Source: Knoellia sp. Soil729
Lineage (GTDB): Bacteria; Actinomycetota; Actinomycetes; Actinomycetales; Dermatophilaceae
Length of the DNA stretch: 64,000 nucleotides
NCBI RefSeq assembly: GCF_001427985.1
Contig: NZ_LMSA01000002.1
Span: 539,494 to 603,493, forward strand
Direction: 5' to 3'
The notes beneath the pieces are model-generated. The model did no database searches. It saw nothing but the letters and a program-made list of their open reading frames with translations, and was not told the DNA's origin. Below are positions 35,022 to 44,994 of the stretch, one piece after another. Made by a program: the position numbers and the translations under genes. Each line of letters opens with the position of its first letter. Position 1 is the first letter of the stretch.

Positions 35022-35095
35022 GGAACTGTCCCCACGCGCAATCAGTCGAACGAGGGTGCGGTGCCGGAACTGGCCCAACGCGCAATCAGTCGAAC
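35022..35095 (+). repeat. Two direct repeats upstream of ilvA
   Basis: Two 30-bp units (35022-35051 and 35066-35095) share 28 of 30 bases at a 44-bp period; the core ACGCGCAATCAGTCGAAC is identical in both. They lie 70-143 bp upstream of the ilvA start and after the MFS gene. Could be a regulatory protein site or remnant of a longer repeat. Confidence 0.7.
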
Positions 35096-35164
35096 GGAGG
35101 GCGTGGCTGTCTCGACTGGTGGGGGCTGATGACGGGGCTACCGCTGGCGCGGTTTGCTTGGTCC

Positions 35165-36700
35165 ATGTCCGCACCGCTCCCCTCCGCCTCCACCGGGTCC
35201 GAGCACCTGCGGGCCGTCCTGCGTGCTCCCGTCTACGAGGCAGCGGTGCTCACCCCGCTCGAGCCCATGGAGTCCCTCTCGGCCCGCCTCGGCAACTCCG
35301 TCCAGGTCAAGCGCGAGGACCGCCAACCCATCCACTCGTTCAAGATCCGCGGTGCCTACACGCGCATGCGCGCGCTCACCGCGCAGGAACGCGCCCGAGG
35401 CGTCATCACCGCCTCCGCCGGCAACCACGCGCAGGGGGTTGCCCTGTCCGCCTCCCTCCTCGGCGTGCACGCCGTCGTCGTCATGCCCGCCACGACCGCT
35501 CCGATCAAGGTCGGGGCGGTGCGGGGGCACGGCGCCGAGGTCGTCCTCGTGGGCGACACCTTCGACACCGCACAGGCCGAGGCCCTGCGCCTGGCCGAGG
35601 AGCGCGGTCTCATCTACATCGCCCCGTTCGACGACCCACTGGTCATCGCCGGCCAGGGCACCATCGGCCTCGAGCTCATCCAGCAGGACGCCCATCTCGA
35701 CCGGGTCTTCGTACCCGTCGGCGGAGGTGGTCTGGCCGCCGGGGTCGCCGGCCTCATCAAGAACCTCATGCCGGGCATCAAGGTCATCGGCGTCGAGCCC
35801 GAGGACGCCGCCTGCCTGAGCGCGGCCCTCGAGGCCGGAAGGCCGGTCGAGCTGGCCGAGGTGAGCCGCTTCGCCGAGGGAGTTGCGGTCAAGCGCATCG
35901 GTGACCTCACCTTCGACCTGTGCCGTCGCTACCTCGACGACGTCATCACGGTCGGCTCCGACGAGATCTGCGCCGCCGTCAAGGACATCTTCGAGGACGT
36001 GCGGGCGGTGGCCGAGCCCGCCGGCGCCGTGGCACTGGCGGGACTGAAGAAGTATGCGGAGGCACACGGCATACAGGGTGAACGCCTCGCCCACGTCCTC
36101 TCCGGTGCCAACGTCCCGTTCGACACCCTGCGCTACATCTCCGAGCGGGCCGAGATCGGTGAGCACCGCGAGGCGCTCTACGGCGTGACGATCCCCGACC
36201 GTGCCGGCGCCTTCCTCGGCTTCTGCGGCGTGCTGGCCGGTCGTGCCGTCACCGAGTTCAACTACCGCACCGACGGCACGTCGCAGGCACGCATCTTCGT
36301 GGGTGTGCAGCTCTCGGGCGGTGCCGCCGAGGGGCGCGAGATCCACGAGAAGCTCTCGGCGGCGGGCTACGAGGCGGTCGACCTCTCCGACGACGACACC
36401 GCGAAGACCCACGTCCGCTACATGGTCGGCGGTCGCGCGCCGGGCCGCGACGAGGAGGTCTACAGCTTCGAGTTCCCCGAGCACCCGGGTGCCCTCACGC
36501 GGTTCCTCACCGAGCTCGGCACGCGCTGGAACATCACGATGTTCCACTACCGCAGCCACGGCACCGACTACGGCCGGGTGCTCTGCGCCTTCGAGGGGGT
36601 GGGCGACGACGCCGACTTCGCCGCCCATGTGGCCAACCTCGGCTACCCGTGCCGGGACGTGTCGGCCTCCCCGGCGCTGGCCTACTTCCTCCTGCGCTGA
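35165..36700 (+). CDS. ilvA: Biosynthetic threonine ammonia-lyase (E. coli IlvA type)
   Basis: A 511-residue PLP enzyme that converts threonine to 2-oxobutyrate, the first step of isoleucine synthesis. The PLP Lys is in HSFKIRGAY near residue 60 and the phosphate loop is GGGGLAAG near 190. The C-terminal ~180 residues form two ACT-like regulatory domains, which bind isoleucine and valine in the E. coli enzyme. I chose ATG 35165 since EHLRAVLRAPVYEAA then falls where it does in E. coli IlvA (514 residues). An ATG at 35129 is possible. Many actinobacteria carry a shorter single-regulatory-domain form, so this type is notable. Confidence 0.93.
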   Translation: MSAPLPSASTGSEHLRAVLRAPVYEAAVLTPLEPMESLSARLGNSVQVKREDRQPIHSFKIRGAYTRMRALTAQERARGVITASAGNHAQGVALSASLLGVHAVVVMPATTAPIKVGAVRGHGAEVVLVGDTFDTAQAEALRLAEERGLIYIAPFDDPLVIAGQGTIGLELIQQDAHLDRVFVPVGGGGLAAGVAGLIKNLMPGIKVIGVEPEDAACLSAALEAGRPVELAEVSRFAEGVAVKRIGDLTFDLCRRYLDDVITVGSDEICAAVKDIFEDVRAVAEPAGAVALAGLKKYAEAHGIQGERLAHVLSGANVPFDTLRYISERAEIGEHREALYGVTIPDRAGAFLGFCGVLAGRAVTEFNYRTDGTSQARIFVGVQLSGGAAEGREIHEKLSAAGYEAVDLSDDDTAKTHVRYMVGGRAPGRDEEVYSFEFPEHPGALTRFLTELGTRWNITMFHYRSHGTDYGRVLCAFEGVGDDADFAAHVANLGYPCRDVSASPALAYFLLR

Positions 36701-36709
36701 GGGTGCGTC

Positions 36710-37078
36710 TCAGCTGCCGGTGCTGGTCTCGCCCTCATAAAGCCCCACGGAGTTGCCGTCGGGGTCCTGCAGGACGGCCCACCAGCTGGTGTCACTGATG
36801 GGGCTCTTGTCCATGAGGACCGTCGCACCCTGCTCCGTGGCCTTGGCGAGGGTCTCGTCGATCGAGTCGACCTCGACATAGGAACGGGGCTGGGTGAAGC
36901 CCTCACCACGAGGCGCCAGCCCACCGCCGCTGATCTTGTTGGGGGCCTGCCACATGGGGTAGCCCTCGAACCCCGGCGGCTCGGCGATCTGCCAGCCGAA
37001 CAGCGAGCTGTAGAAGGTCTTGGCCCGCTCCATGTCGGTGACGGGGATGTCGATGTGCGTGATGTCGCCGTGAGGCAT
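36710..37078 (-). CDS. VOC-family (glyoxalase-like) protein
   Basis: A 122-residue protein made of one vicinal-oxygen-chelate module: HIDIPVTDMERAKTFYSSLFGW, then ISGGGLAPRG and a final WWAVLQDPDGNSVGLYE. The fold often binds a metal through His/Glu and dimerises. Here the first strand keeps His and the last keeps Glu. Function is open; relatives include antibiotic-binding and lyase enzymes. The ATG at 37078 follows GAGGAGG with good spacing, so the longer upstream frame is not used. It ends 9 bp from the convergent ilvA stop. Confidence 0.85.
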   Translation of the reverse strand: MPHGDITHIDIPVTDMERAKTFYSSLFGWQIAEPPGFEGYPMWQAPNKISGGGLAPRGEGFTQPRSYVEVDSIDETLAKATEQGATVLMDKSPISDTSWWAVLQDPDGNSVGLYEGETSTGS

Positions 37079-37165
37079 GAGCGCCCTCCTCGGGTGGGGC
37101 GGTCGCGGGTCGACCGCTGCACTCCACTGTGGCACTGCCGGCCTCCCGCGGACAGGCCAGTCGCC

Positions 37166-38152
37166 TCAGGAGACGCGGTGCGTGACCGAGGTGGCCAGGG
37201 CGAGCAGGGCCGTCTTGGCCTCGCTGTCGGGCAGCCCGACGAGCGCCTCCTGCGCCTGCACCCCGACCGCACGCGTCTCCTCGCGGGCCCGTGCCAGCGC
37301 CGGGTGCGCCCGCAGCAGTCCAAGGGCCTCGGCCAGGTCCGCGTCACCGGAGAGGTCCGAGCGCAGCAGCTCCTGGAGCCGGGCGTCGTGGGGGTCGGTC
37401 GAGGCCAGCGCGTGCGAGACGGCGAGGGTGCGCTTGCCCTCGCGCAGGTCCATGCCCGGCAGCTTGCCGAGCTCCTCCTCGGAGGACTCGATGTCGATGA
37501 GGTCGTCGGCGAGCTGGAAGGCCATGCCCAGCCGCTCGCCATAGACGCGCATGGTCTCGATGACGTCGTCGTCACATCCGGAGAACATCGCACCGTAGCG
37601 CGCGGAGGTGGCGATGAGCACGCCGGTCTTGTCCTCGAGGACCCGCAGGTAGTAGGCCCCCGCGTCCTCGCCCTCGGGCGCCTGGCGGTCGTCACGGATC
37701 TGGCCGGTGCACAGCCGGATGAACGTCTCGGCCTGGATGCGCACGGCTTCCGCTCCGAGCTCGGCGACCAGCGCCGATGCGTGTCCGAAGAGCAGGTCAC
37801 CGACGAGGATGGCCGTGGAGTTGCCGTATGCCGTGTTGGCCGTCGGCGTCCCGCGCCGCAGCTCCGCCTCGTCCATGACGTCGTCGTGGTAGAGCGAGGC
37901 GAGGTGGGTGAGCTCGACGGCCGCCGCCGCGATGACGACCTCGTCGTTGACCCCGTTGCCCAGCTCGGCGGCCAGGATGGTGAGCATCGGGCGGAAGCGC
38001 TTGCCCCCGGCGCGCAGCAGGTGCACGTTGGCCTCGGCGATGAAGGGGTCGTCGTGGTCGATGCGCTCCTCGATGAGCGCCTCGACCCGCGCGAGCCCGT
38101 CGGTGAGCCGGTCCTGCAGGCCGGCCGACACCTCCGGCAGGGCGAGGGTCAC
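37166..38152 (-). CDS. Long-chain polyprenyl diphosphate synthase (menaquinone side chain)
   Basis: A 328-residue trans-prenyltransferase. The first Asp-rich motif is LYHDDVMDEAELRRG near residue 90 and the second is QLADDLIDIESSEEELGK near 218, both needed for Mg-diphosphate binding. GKRFRPML near 50 binds the allylic substrate. It elongates an allylic diphosphate with isopentenyl units to the side chain of menaquinone. Chain length (C40-C50 range) cannot be read from sequence. The GTG start overlaps the nuoN stop (GTGA), so the gene is the last of the nuoA-N operon and quinone supply is tied to complex I expression. Confidence 0.93.
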   Translation of the reverse strand: MTLALPEVSAGLQDRLTDGLARVEALIEERIDHDDPFIAEANVHLLRAGGKRFRPMLTILAAELGNGVNDEVVIAAAAVELTHLASLYHDDVMDEAELRRGTPTANTAYGNSTAILVGDLLFGHASALVAELGAEAVRIQAETFIRLCTGQIRDDRQAPEGEDAGAYYLRVLEDKTGVLIATSARYGAMFSGCDDDVIETMRVYGERLGMAFQLADDLIDIESSEEELGKLPGMDLREGKRTLAVSHALASTDPHDARLQELLRSDLSGDADLAEALGLLRAHPALARAREETRAVGVQAQEALVGLPDSEAKTALLALATSVTHRVS

Positions 38153-39726
38153 AGGATGAACTGCGACACCCGACCGGCGAGGTCGAGGATCGGGCCCGGG
38201 ACGATGCCGAGGACGACCGTGCCGAGGGCTCCGACCGTGATGGCGATCGTCGACGCGATCGACGGGGTCAGCGCGACGACGACGTCGTCAGCCGTGGACT
38301 CGGTGAAGTACATGAGCACGATGAGCCGGAAGTAGACGAACGCCGTGACTCCCGAGGCCAGGACACCGACGACGACCATCACGATGCCGGCAAGGCCACC
38401 GTGCGCGACGGCCGGCGCGAACACCGCGAACTTCGCCGTGAAGCCCGAGGTGAGCGGGATGCCCGCGAACGCGAGGAGCATCAAGGAGAAGACGCCGGCG
38501 ACCACGGGGTGGTTGCGTCCCAGTCCTGCCCACTGCGAGATGTGGGTCGCCTCGGAGCCGCCGGAGCGGACGAGGAAGACGATGGCGAAGGCGGCGATCG
38601 TCGACAGGCCGTAGGCGAGGACGTAGAACATCACGCCGGACACCGCCGTCACATCGAAGGCGAGCACCCCGACGAGCACGAAGCCTGCGTGCGCGATCGA
38701 GGAGTAGGCCAGCAGGCGCTTCATGTCGGTCTGGGTCACGGACACCACCGCCCCGACGACCATCGTCAGCACGGCGATGGCGGCCACACCAAGGCGCCAC
38801 TCGATGCGCGAGGCCTCGAGACCGACGTAGGCCAGGCGCAGGATGGCGCCGAACGCCGCGAGCTTGGTCGCCGCTGCCATGAAGCCGGTGACCGGGGTGG
38901 GTGCGCCTTGATACGCGTCCGGGGTCCACGAGTGGAAGGGCACCGCACCGACCTTGAACAGCAGGCCGATGAGGGTGAGGACGACACCGGGGAGCAGCAG
39001 TCCCTCGAGGTCACCGTTGGCCGTGGTGATCGCGCGGGAGATGACCGCGAGATCGGTGGAACCGGCATACCCGTAGAGCAGTGCCGCACCGAAGAGGAAG
39101 AACGCCGACGAGAAGGCGCCCAGCAGGAAGTACTTCAGCGAGCCCTCCTGCGAGAGCAGGCGACGACGCCGGGCCAGTCCGGTGAGGACGTAGAGCGGCA
39201 GCGAGAGCACCTCGAGCGCCACGAACATCGTGATGAGGTCGTTCGCGGCGACGAACATGAGCATGCCGAACATCGCGAACAGCGTCAGCGGAAAGGCCTC
39301 CGACGTCGCGAAGCCCGCACGCTCGGCGTTGGCCTCGGCGGGCGAGCCGGGCGTCGCGGCCCCCATCGGGGTGAAGGCGTCGGCGGAGCGGCCGCCGAAG
39401 CGCTCGGACATCGTCAGCACACCGAGGATGCCGAAGATCAGCAGGGTTCCCTGCATGAACAGCGCCGGGCCGTCGACCACGATCGAGCCACCGGCGGTGA
39501 CGGTCTGGTGGTCGACCGACACGAGGGCGAGGACCACGAACGAGGCGACGAGCGCGACGAGCGTCAGGGCCACCTGGATCATGTGCCGGGACCCGCGCGG
39601 CGCGAACGCCTCGACGAGCACCCCGAGAAGCGCGGCGCCCACGATGACGAGCATCGGCGCCAGTGCCGCGTAGTCGATCTGGACGGCCTGGAAGGCCGTC
39701 GGCATCGCGGTGGACAGGGCGGTCAC
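38149..39726 (-). CDS. nuoN: NADH-quinone oxidoreductase subunit N (complete complex I)
   Basis: A 525-residue antiporter-like membrane subunit. The channel helix LLFKVGAVPFHSWTPDAYQGAPTPVTGFMAAATKLAA is intact and the Glu-bearing helix ITMFVALEVLSLPLYVLTGL lies upstream. A hydrophilic insert of about 40 residues (GGRSADAFTPMGAATPGSPAEANAER) near residue 110 is seen in many actinobacterial NuoN. The GTG start overlaps the nuoM stop (GTGA). Confidence 0.95.
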   Translation of the reverse strand: MTALSTAMPTAFQAVQIDYAALAPMLVIVGAALLGVLVEAFAPRGSRHMIQVALTLVALVASFVVLALVSVDHQTVTAGGSIVVDGPALFMQGTLLIFGILGVLTMSERFGGRSADAFTPMGAATPGSPAEANAERAGFATSEAFPLTLFAMFGMLMFVAANDLITMFVALEVLSLPLYVLTGLARRRRLLSQEGSLKYFLLGAFSSAFFLFGAALLYGYAGSTDLAVISRAITTANGDLEGLLLPGVVLTLIGLLFKVGAVPFHSWTPDAYQGAPTPVTGFMAAATKLAAFGAILRLAYVGLEASRIEWRLGVAAIAVLTMVVGAVVSVTQTDMKRLLAYSSIAHAGFVLVGVLAFDVTAVSGVMFYVLAYGLSTIAAFAIVFLVRSGGSEATHISQWAGLGRNHPVVAGVFSLMLLAFAGIPLTSGFTAKFAVFAPAVAHGGLAGIVMVVVGVLASGVTAFVYFRLIVLMYFTESTADDVVVALTPSIASTIAITVGALGTVVLGIVPGPILDLAGRVSQFIL

Positions 39727-41264
39727 TTGGCACTCCCGGAGGCGTTGGTCGGCGCCGGATCAGTGACACCGACGAGCTGCAGCGTCTGCTTCACAGCGGG
39801 GTTGACGAGGTCGAGGACCGGCTTCGGGAAGAACCCGAGCACCAGGAACGACGCGATGATCGGCGCGATGACGACCCGCTCGCGCAGGCCGAGGTCGCGC
39901 GGCTCACCCGCCTCGACGAAGGTCGGGCGCGGCCCCGTGAAGAGGCGCTGGTAGGTGAGCAGGATGTAGAGCGCGGCGAGCACGATCCCGAGGGTCGCGA
40001 ACGCGGCGGCCCACTGGTAGCGCTGGAACGTCCCGGCGAGCACGAGGAACTCGGACACGTAGGACGACAGCCCCGGGAGCGCCAGCGAGGAGAGCCCGGA
40101 GATGAGGAACGTGCCGGCGAGCACCGGGGTGACGCGCTGCCAGCCGCCGTAGTCGGCGATGCGCTGCGTGCCGTGGCGCGAGATGAGGAACCCGGCGAGC
40201 AGGAACAGGCCGGCGGTGGCGAACCCGTGGTTGATCATGTAGAGCGTCGAGCCGGCTCCACCGGTGGTCGTCATCGCGAAGATGCCCAGGACGATGAGGC
40301 CGAAGTGGCTGACCGAGGTGAACGCAATGAGGCGCATGAGGTCGCGGGAGCCGATGGCAAGCAGTCCGCCGTAGAGCACCGAGATCACCGCCAGCGTGAT
40401 GACCACGGGGGTGGCCCACTTCGCAGCCTCCGGGAAGAAGCCGAGGCAGAAGCGCAGCATCCCGAAGGTGCCGACCTTGTCGAGGACACCCACGAGCAGC
40501 ACAGCGGTGGCGGGGCGCGCCTCCGCAGCGGCGTCGGGCAGCCACGTGTGGACGGGCCACATCGGGGCCTTGATCGCGAACGCGATGAAGAAGCCGACGA
40601 ACAGCCAGCGCTGCGTCGCGGTGGACCCGCCGACAGCACCCTCGAGCGACTCGTAGAGGAAGCCGTGGTCCCCGCCCGGGCCTTGGAAGTAGAGGCCGAT
40701 GACGGCGACGAGCATGATCAGCCCGCCGACGAGCGAGAAGAGGATGAACTTCACGGCGGCGTACTGGCGACGCGGGCCGCCGAACATCCCGATGAGGAAG
40801 TAGACGGGGACGAGCATCGCCTCGAAGAACACGTAGAACAAGAAGACGTCGCGGGCCGCGAACACCCCCACCATGAAGGTGAGCAGGATGAGCATCAGCG
40901 CGAAGTAGGTCTTCTCGCGCGCCGGCTCCGCGTCCTCGCCCAGGTCGTTCCAGGCCGCGAGCAGGCAGATGGGCGTGAGGATCGCCGCCAGGAGAATCAG
41001 CGACAGCGCGATGCCGTCGACGCCGAGTGCGTAGGAGACCCCGAACTGCGGGATCCACGAGTGCGTCTCGGTCAGCTGGTAGCGCTCGCTCGAGCCGTTG
41101 TCGAACTGTCCCCAGGCGACCAGCCCGAGAGCGAGGGTCAGCAACGAGACGCCGAGCGCGATCGGCTTGGCCAACCGCGACGAGGCGGACGGCAGCAGCC
41201 AGATGACCGCCGAGCCGACCAGCGGCACGACCATCAGAAGCGTGAGCAGGGGCAGGCCGGACAT
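39723..41264 (-). CDS. nuoM: NADH-quinone oxidoreductase subunit M (complete complex I)
   Basis: A 513-residue proton-pumping subunit. FYVFFEAMLVPVYFLIGMFG carries the key Glu and IKAPMWPVHTWLPDAAAEARPATAVLLVGVLDKVGTFG the channel Lys/His. The ATG at 41264 shares one base with the nuoL stop (TGATG); the ATG five codons upstream would overlap nuoL more. The complete operon keeps the standard L-M-N order. Confidence 0.95.
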   Translation of the reverse strand: MSGLPLLTLLMVVPLVGSAVIWLLPSASSRLAKPIALGVSLLTLALGLVAWGQFDNGSSERYQLTETHSWIPQFGVSYALGVDGIALSLILLAAILTPICLLAAWNDLGEDAEPAREKTYFALMLILLTFMVGVFAARDVFLFYVFFEAMLVPVYFLIGMFGGPRRQYAAVKFILFSLVGGLIMLVAVIGLYFQGPGGDHGFLYESLEGAVGGSTATQRWLFVGFFIAFAIKAPMWPVHTWLPDAAAEARPATAVLLVGVLDKVGTFGMLRFCLGFFPEAAKWATPVVITLAVISVLYGGLLAIGSRDLMRLIAFTSVSHFGLIVLGIFAMTTTGGAGSTLYMINHGFATAGLFLLAGFLISRHGTQRIADYGGWQRVTPVLAGTFLISGLSSLALPGLSSYVSEFLVLAGTFQRYQWAAAFATLGIVLAALYILLTYQRLFTGPRPTFVEAGEPRDLGLRERVVIAPIIASFLVLGFFPKPVLDLVNPAVKQTLQLVGVTDPAPTNASGSAK

Positions 41265-43216
41265 CAGTTCATCACCCACAGTGCTCCGAGGACGGCGACG
41301 ACACCGGTGAGCATCGTCAAGGCATAGGACCGGGCGTAGCCCGTCTGGAGGCGGCGCAGTCGCGAGGACAGTCCGCCGATCGAGGCGGCCAGCGAGCCGA
41401 CCACCCCGTCGACCCCCGACCCGTCGGTGAAGACGAGGGCGCGGGTGAGGTGGGTGCCGGGGCGCATGAACAGGCCCTCGTTGATGGCGTCCTGGTAGAG
41501 GTCGGCACGGGCCGCCTGCGTGACCAGCGAGCCTCGCGGCGCCGTCAGCGGCACGGAGTCACGCCAGTAGAGCATCCAGGCGTAGCCCGCTCCCCCGGCG
41601 ACGAGCAGCAGCGTCAGGACCATGATCACGGGGACCGCGAGCACGGGGTGCTCCTCGCCGTGGCCGCCGACGACCGGCTCGAGCCAGTGGCTGAACATGC
41701 CGCCCCAAGACAGGATGAGGCCGAGCAGGCCGGAGCCCACGGCGAGCACGATCATCGGGACGGTCATGGTCAGGGGCGACTCGTGCGGGTGCACGGCGCG
41801 CTCCGGGTCCTCGCGCTCGTCGATCCAGCGCTTCTTGCCGTGGAAGGTCAGGAAGAACAGGCGCGACATGTAGAAGGCGGTGATCCCGGCGCCGATGAGG
41901 GCGATGAACCCGAAGACCCACGGCTTCCACCCGTCACCGATGAACGCGGCCTCGATGATCTTGTCCTTGGACCAGAAGCCCGAGAACGGCGGCACACCGA
42001 GGATGGCGAGCCAGCCCAGGCCGAAGGTGATCCAGGTGATCTTCATGGCGCCGGACAGGCCACCGAAGCGGCGCATGTCGACCTGGTCGTTCATGCCGTG
42101 CATGACCGACCCGGCCCCGAGGAACATCCCCGCCTTGAAGAAGCCGTGGGTGATGAGGTGGAAGATCGCGAAGGCGTAGCCGACCGGGCCCAGGCCCGCG
42201 GCCAGCATCATGTAGCCGATCTGCGACATCGTGGACGCGGCCAGCGCCTTCTTGATGTCGTCCTTGGCGCAACCGACGATCGCTCCGTAGAGCAGCGTGA
42301 TGGCACCGACGATGGCGACGGCGAGCTGCGCGTTGGGCGCGGCGTTGAAGATCTCGTGCGAGCGGACGACGAGGTAGACACCGGCGGTGACCATCGTCGC
42401 GGCGTGGATGAGCGCCGACACCGGCGTGGGGCCGGCCATGGCGTCACCGAGCCAGGACTGCAGCGGGAACTGCGCCGACTTCGCGCAGGCTCCGACGAGC
42501 AGCAGCAGCCCCAGGATGGTCATCGCGGTCGAGCCGGCCTGGGCCGCACCGGCGTTGACACTGACGAAGTCCACCGCGCCGAACTTCCAGAACATGAACA
42601 TGATCGCGATCGACATGCCCACGTCACCGACACGGTTGACGAAGAAGGCCTTGTTGGCCGCGGTCGCGTAGGCCGGGTGGTGGTTCCAGAACCCGATGAG
42701 CAGGTAGGAGGCCAGACCGACGCCCTCCCAGCCGACGAACAGCAGGAGGTAGGAGTCCGCGAGCACCAGCAGGAGCATCGACGCGACGAAGAGGTTGAGG
42801 TAGGCGAAGAACTTGCGCCGGTTGGGGTCGTGCTCCATGTAGCCGATGGAGTAGACGTGGATGAGCGAGCCGACGAAGGTGATGAGCAGGACGAAGGCGA
42901 GCGAGAGCTGGTCGATGAGCAAGCCGGCCTCGAGCTGGAACTGGCCTGCGGGGATGAAGTTCCAGCCGCCGACGTGCGCAGCACGCTCCTCCTGACCGCG
43001 ACCGACCATCGCGAGCAGCATGATGAAGCCGAGGACGAAGCTGGCCCACGAGAGCGCGGTGGCGAGCAGGTGCCCCCACGCGTTGGTGGCCCTGCCTCCG
43101 AGGAGCAGGACCGCCGCGCCGAGGACCGGGAAGCCGACGAGCAACCACGCGTATGCCGTGACGCCGGTGGCCGAGGCCACCTCACCTTGCGAGGCGAGCA
43201 GTGCGAGTGAGTTCAC
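41264..43216 (-). CDS. nuoL: NADH-quinone oxidoreductase subunit L (complete complex I)
   Basis: A 650-residue subunit. [21 protein letters not shown] and [37 protein letters not shown] are the two half-channel signatures. The C-terminal region beyond residue 500 contains the long lateral helix and final membrane anchor ([17 protein letters not shown]). The GTG at 43216 lies 13 bp after the nuoK stop, the longest gap within the J-N part of the operon. Confidence 0.95.
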   Translation of the reverse strand: MNSLALLASQGEVASATGVTAYAWLLVGFPVLGAAVLLLGGRATNAWGHLLATALSWASFVLGFIMLLAMVGRGQEERAAHVGGWNFIPAGQFQLEAGLLIDQLSLAFVLLITFVGSLIHVYSIGYMEHDPNRRKFFAYLNLFVASMLLLVLADSYLLLFVGWEGVGLASYLLIGFWNHHPAYATAANKAFFVNRVGDVGMSIAIMFMFWKFGAVDFVSVNAGAAQAGSTAMTILGLLLLVGACAKSAQFPLQSWLGDAMAGPTPVSALIHAATMVTAGVYLVVRSHEIFNAAPNAQLAVAIVGAITLLYGAIVGCAKDDIKKALAASTMSQIGYMMLAAGLGPVGYAFAIFHLITHGFFKAGMFLGAGSVMHGMNDQVDMRRFGGLSGAMKITWITFGLGWLAILGVPPFSGFWSKDKIIEAAFIGDGWKPWVFGFIALIGAGITAFYMSRLFFLTFHGKKRWIDEREDPERAVHPHESPLTMTVPMIVLAVGSGLLGLILSWGGMFSHWLEPVVGGHGEEHPVLAVPVIMVLTLLLVAGGAGYAWMLYWRDSVPLTAPRGSLVTQAARADLYQDAINEGLFMRPGTHLTRALVFTDGSGVDGVVGSLAASIGGLSSRLRRLQTGYARSYALTMLTGVVAVLGALWVMN

Positions 43217-43229
43217 GTTGGGGCGCCCC

Positions 43230-43529
43230 TTAGAGCTTCAGCAGGTTGGCATCGTCGACCGAAGCCGAACGGCGGGCACGGAAGATCGCCATGATGATGG
43301 CCAGGCCGACGACGACCTCGGCCGCGGCGACCACCATGACGAACAGGGCGATGACCTGCCCGTCGAGGTTGCCGTGCATCCGGGCAAAGGTGACGAACAC
43401 GAGGTTGGCCGCGTTGAGCATGAGCTCCACGCCCATGAACACGATGATGGCGTTGCGCCTCGTGAGCACCGTGGCTCCACCGATGACGAACAGCAGCGTG
43501 GCGAGGTAGATGTAGTTGATGAGGCTCAT
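43230..43529 (-). CDS. nuoK: NADH-quinone oxidoreductase subunit K (complete complex I)
   Basis: A 99-residue protein with three membrane helices, the usual length. The two buried Glu residues are in [19 protein letters not shown] and [17 protein letters not shown]. The ATG shares ATGA with the nuoJ stop. Confidence 0.95.
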   Translation of the reverse strand: MSLINYIYLATLLFVIGGATVLTRRNAIIVFMGVELMLNAANLVFVTFARMHGNLDGQVIALFVMVVAAAEVVVGLAIIMAIFRARRSASVDDANLLKL

Positions 43530-44374
43530 CGCCGGTCCTCCTCGAAGGGGTCACCGTCGGTGCGGGCCGCAGCACCGTCACCGTCGTTGCGGGCGTTGGC
43601 TGACCAGTCGGCGTCGGCCAGCTCGCGCTCCACGTCGTGCTCGGCCTCGACCCACGGTGCGGCCGAGCCGACCTGGTCGCGGGCGGTGAGGACGCGCGAG
43701 ACCGAGAGCTCGCTCGGCGTGCCGTCCGGCAGCAGGGCCGGGGTGTCGACCGCGTTGTGACGGGCGTAGACGCCGGGCACGGGCAGGCCGGCGAGGTTCT
43801 CGCCGCTGCGGATGCGTCGCTCGCTCCACGCGCGCTGGTCGGGGCGGTTGCCGAGGCGCTCGCGGTGGGCCAGGACCATCGCCGCGAGGGCGGCGGTGAT
43901 GAGCAGGGCCGACGTGGCCTCGAAGACCCAGACGTAACGGCCGAAGATCAGCTCCGCGACGCCGGACACGTTGCCGGTCTCGGCGTTGCGCGCGGCGAGC
44001 TTGTCGGCCCTGGCGTCACCGATCGTGATCCGACCGATGGCTCCCATGAGCAGGGCGGCGAGACCGAGCGTGAGGACGATCGTCGCGGCGCGCTGGCCCT
44101 TGAGGGTCTCGACGATGCTGTCGGAGGAGTCGACGCCGACGAGCATGACGACGAAGAGGAAGAGCATCATCACGGCGCCGGTGTAGACGAAGATCTGGAT
44201 GACGCCGAGGAAGTCCGCGCTCTGGGCGAGGTAGAAGATGCCGAGGATGACCATGGTCATGGCCATGGCGATGGCGGCGTGGACGGCCTTGCGGGCAAAG
44301 ATCAGGCCCAGCGCGCCGATGACGGCGAGCGGTCCGAGGATCCAGAACAGGACCGCTTCTCCGGTGCCGGTCAC
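43526..44374 (-). CDS. nuoJ: NADH-quinone oxidoreductase subunit J with long C-terminal tail
   Basis: A 282-residue protein. Residues 1-175 are the five-helix NuoJ core with [22 protein letters not shown]. The remaining ~105 residues are polar ([23 protein letters not shown], then acidic stretches ending DPFEEDRR) and have no membrane helix, so they probably lie on the cytoplasmic side. E. coli NuoJ has 184 residues. The GTG at 44374 overlaps the nuoI stop. Confidence 0.94.
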   Translation of the reverse strand: MTGTGEAVLFWILGPLAVIGALGLIFARKAVHAAIAMAMTMVILGIFYLAQSADFLGVIQIFVYTGAVMMLFLFVVMLVGVDSSDSIVETLKGQRAATIVLTLGLAALLMGAIGRITIGDARADKLAARNAETGNVSGVAELIFGRYVWVFEATSALLITAALAAMVLAHRERLGNRPDQRAWSERRIRSGENLAGLPVPGVYARHNAVDTPALLPDGTPSELSVSRVLTARDQVGSAAPWVEAEHDVERELADADWSANARNDGDGAAARTDGDPFEEDRR

Positions 44375-44994
44375 TTCGCCGCCCCCTGCGTCGCGTCCTG
44401 GGTGTCCTTGACGTGGTGCTCCGAGACCCACTCCTTCTGCGCGTCGGTGGCCTCGGAGACCTTGCCCTGGTAGTAGTCGCGCTCCTCCATGCCCTGCACC
44501 ATCGGGTGCGGGGCGGGCACCATGCCGCCCTGGAGCGGAGCGAGCAGCTGCTCCTTGGTGAAGATGAGGTCGGTGCGGTTGTTGTCGGCCAGCTCGTACT
44601 CGTTGGTCATCGTGAGGGCACGCGTCGGGCACGCCTCGATGCACAGGCCGCAGAAGATGCAGCGCAGGTAGTTGATCTGGTAGACGCGGCCGTAGCGCTC
44701 ACCGGGCGAGAACCGCTGCCCGGTGGCGTCGGAGTTGTCCGCGCCCTCGACGAGGATCGCGTCCGCGGGACAGGCCCACGCGCACAGCTCGCAGCCGACG
44801 CACTTCTCCAGGCCGTCGGGGTGACGGTTGAGCTGGTGCCGGCCGTGGAAGCGCTGTGCGGTGGGGCGCTTCTCCTCGGGGTACTCGGTCGTCGCGACCT
44901 TGCGGAACATCGTCGCGAAGGTCACCCCGAACCCACCCACGGGGGCGAAGATGTCGGAGAAGAATCCACCCTTCTTCTTCTGATCATCAGCCAC
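44371..44994 (-). CDS. nuoI: NADH-quinone oxidoreductase subunit I (complete complex I)
   Basis: A 207-residue iron-sulfur subunit with two [4Fe-4S] motifs, [16 protein letters not shown] and [16 protein letters not shown] (clusters N6a, N6b). A long interdomain segment with KCVG-type N-terminus and [18 protein letters not shown] is typical of actinobacteria. It overlaps nuoH by 8 bp. It lacks the PREP tail of its paralogue at 13198-13839. Confidence 0.95.
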   Translation of the reverse strand: MADDQKKKGGFFSDIFAPVGGFGVTFATMFRKVATTEYPEEKRPTAQRFHGRHQLNRHPDGLEKCVGCELCAWACPADAILVEGADNSDATGQRFSPGERYGRVYQINYLRCIFCGLCIEACPTRALTMTNEYELADNNRTDLIFTKEQLLAPLQGGMVPAPHPMVQGMEERDYYQGKVSEATDAQKEWVSEHHVKDTQDATQGAAK

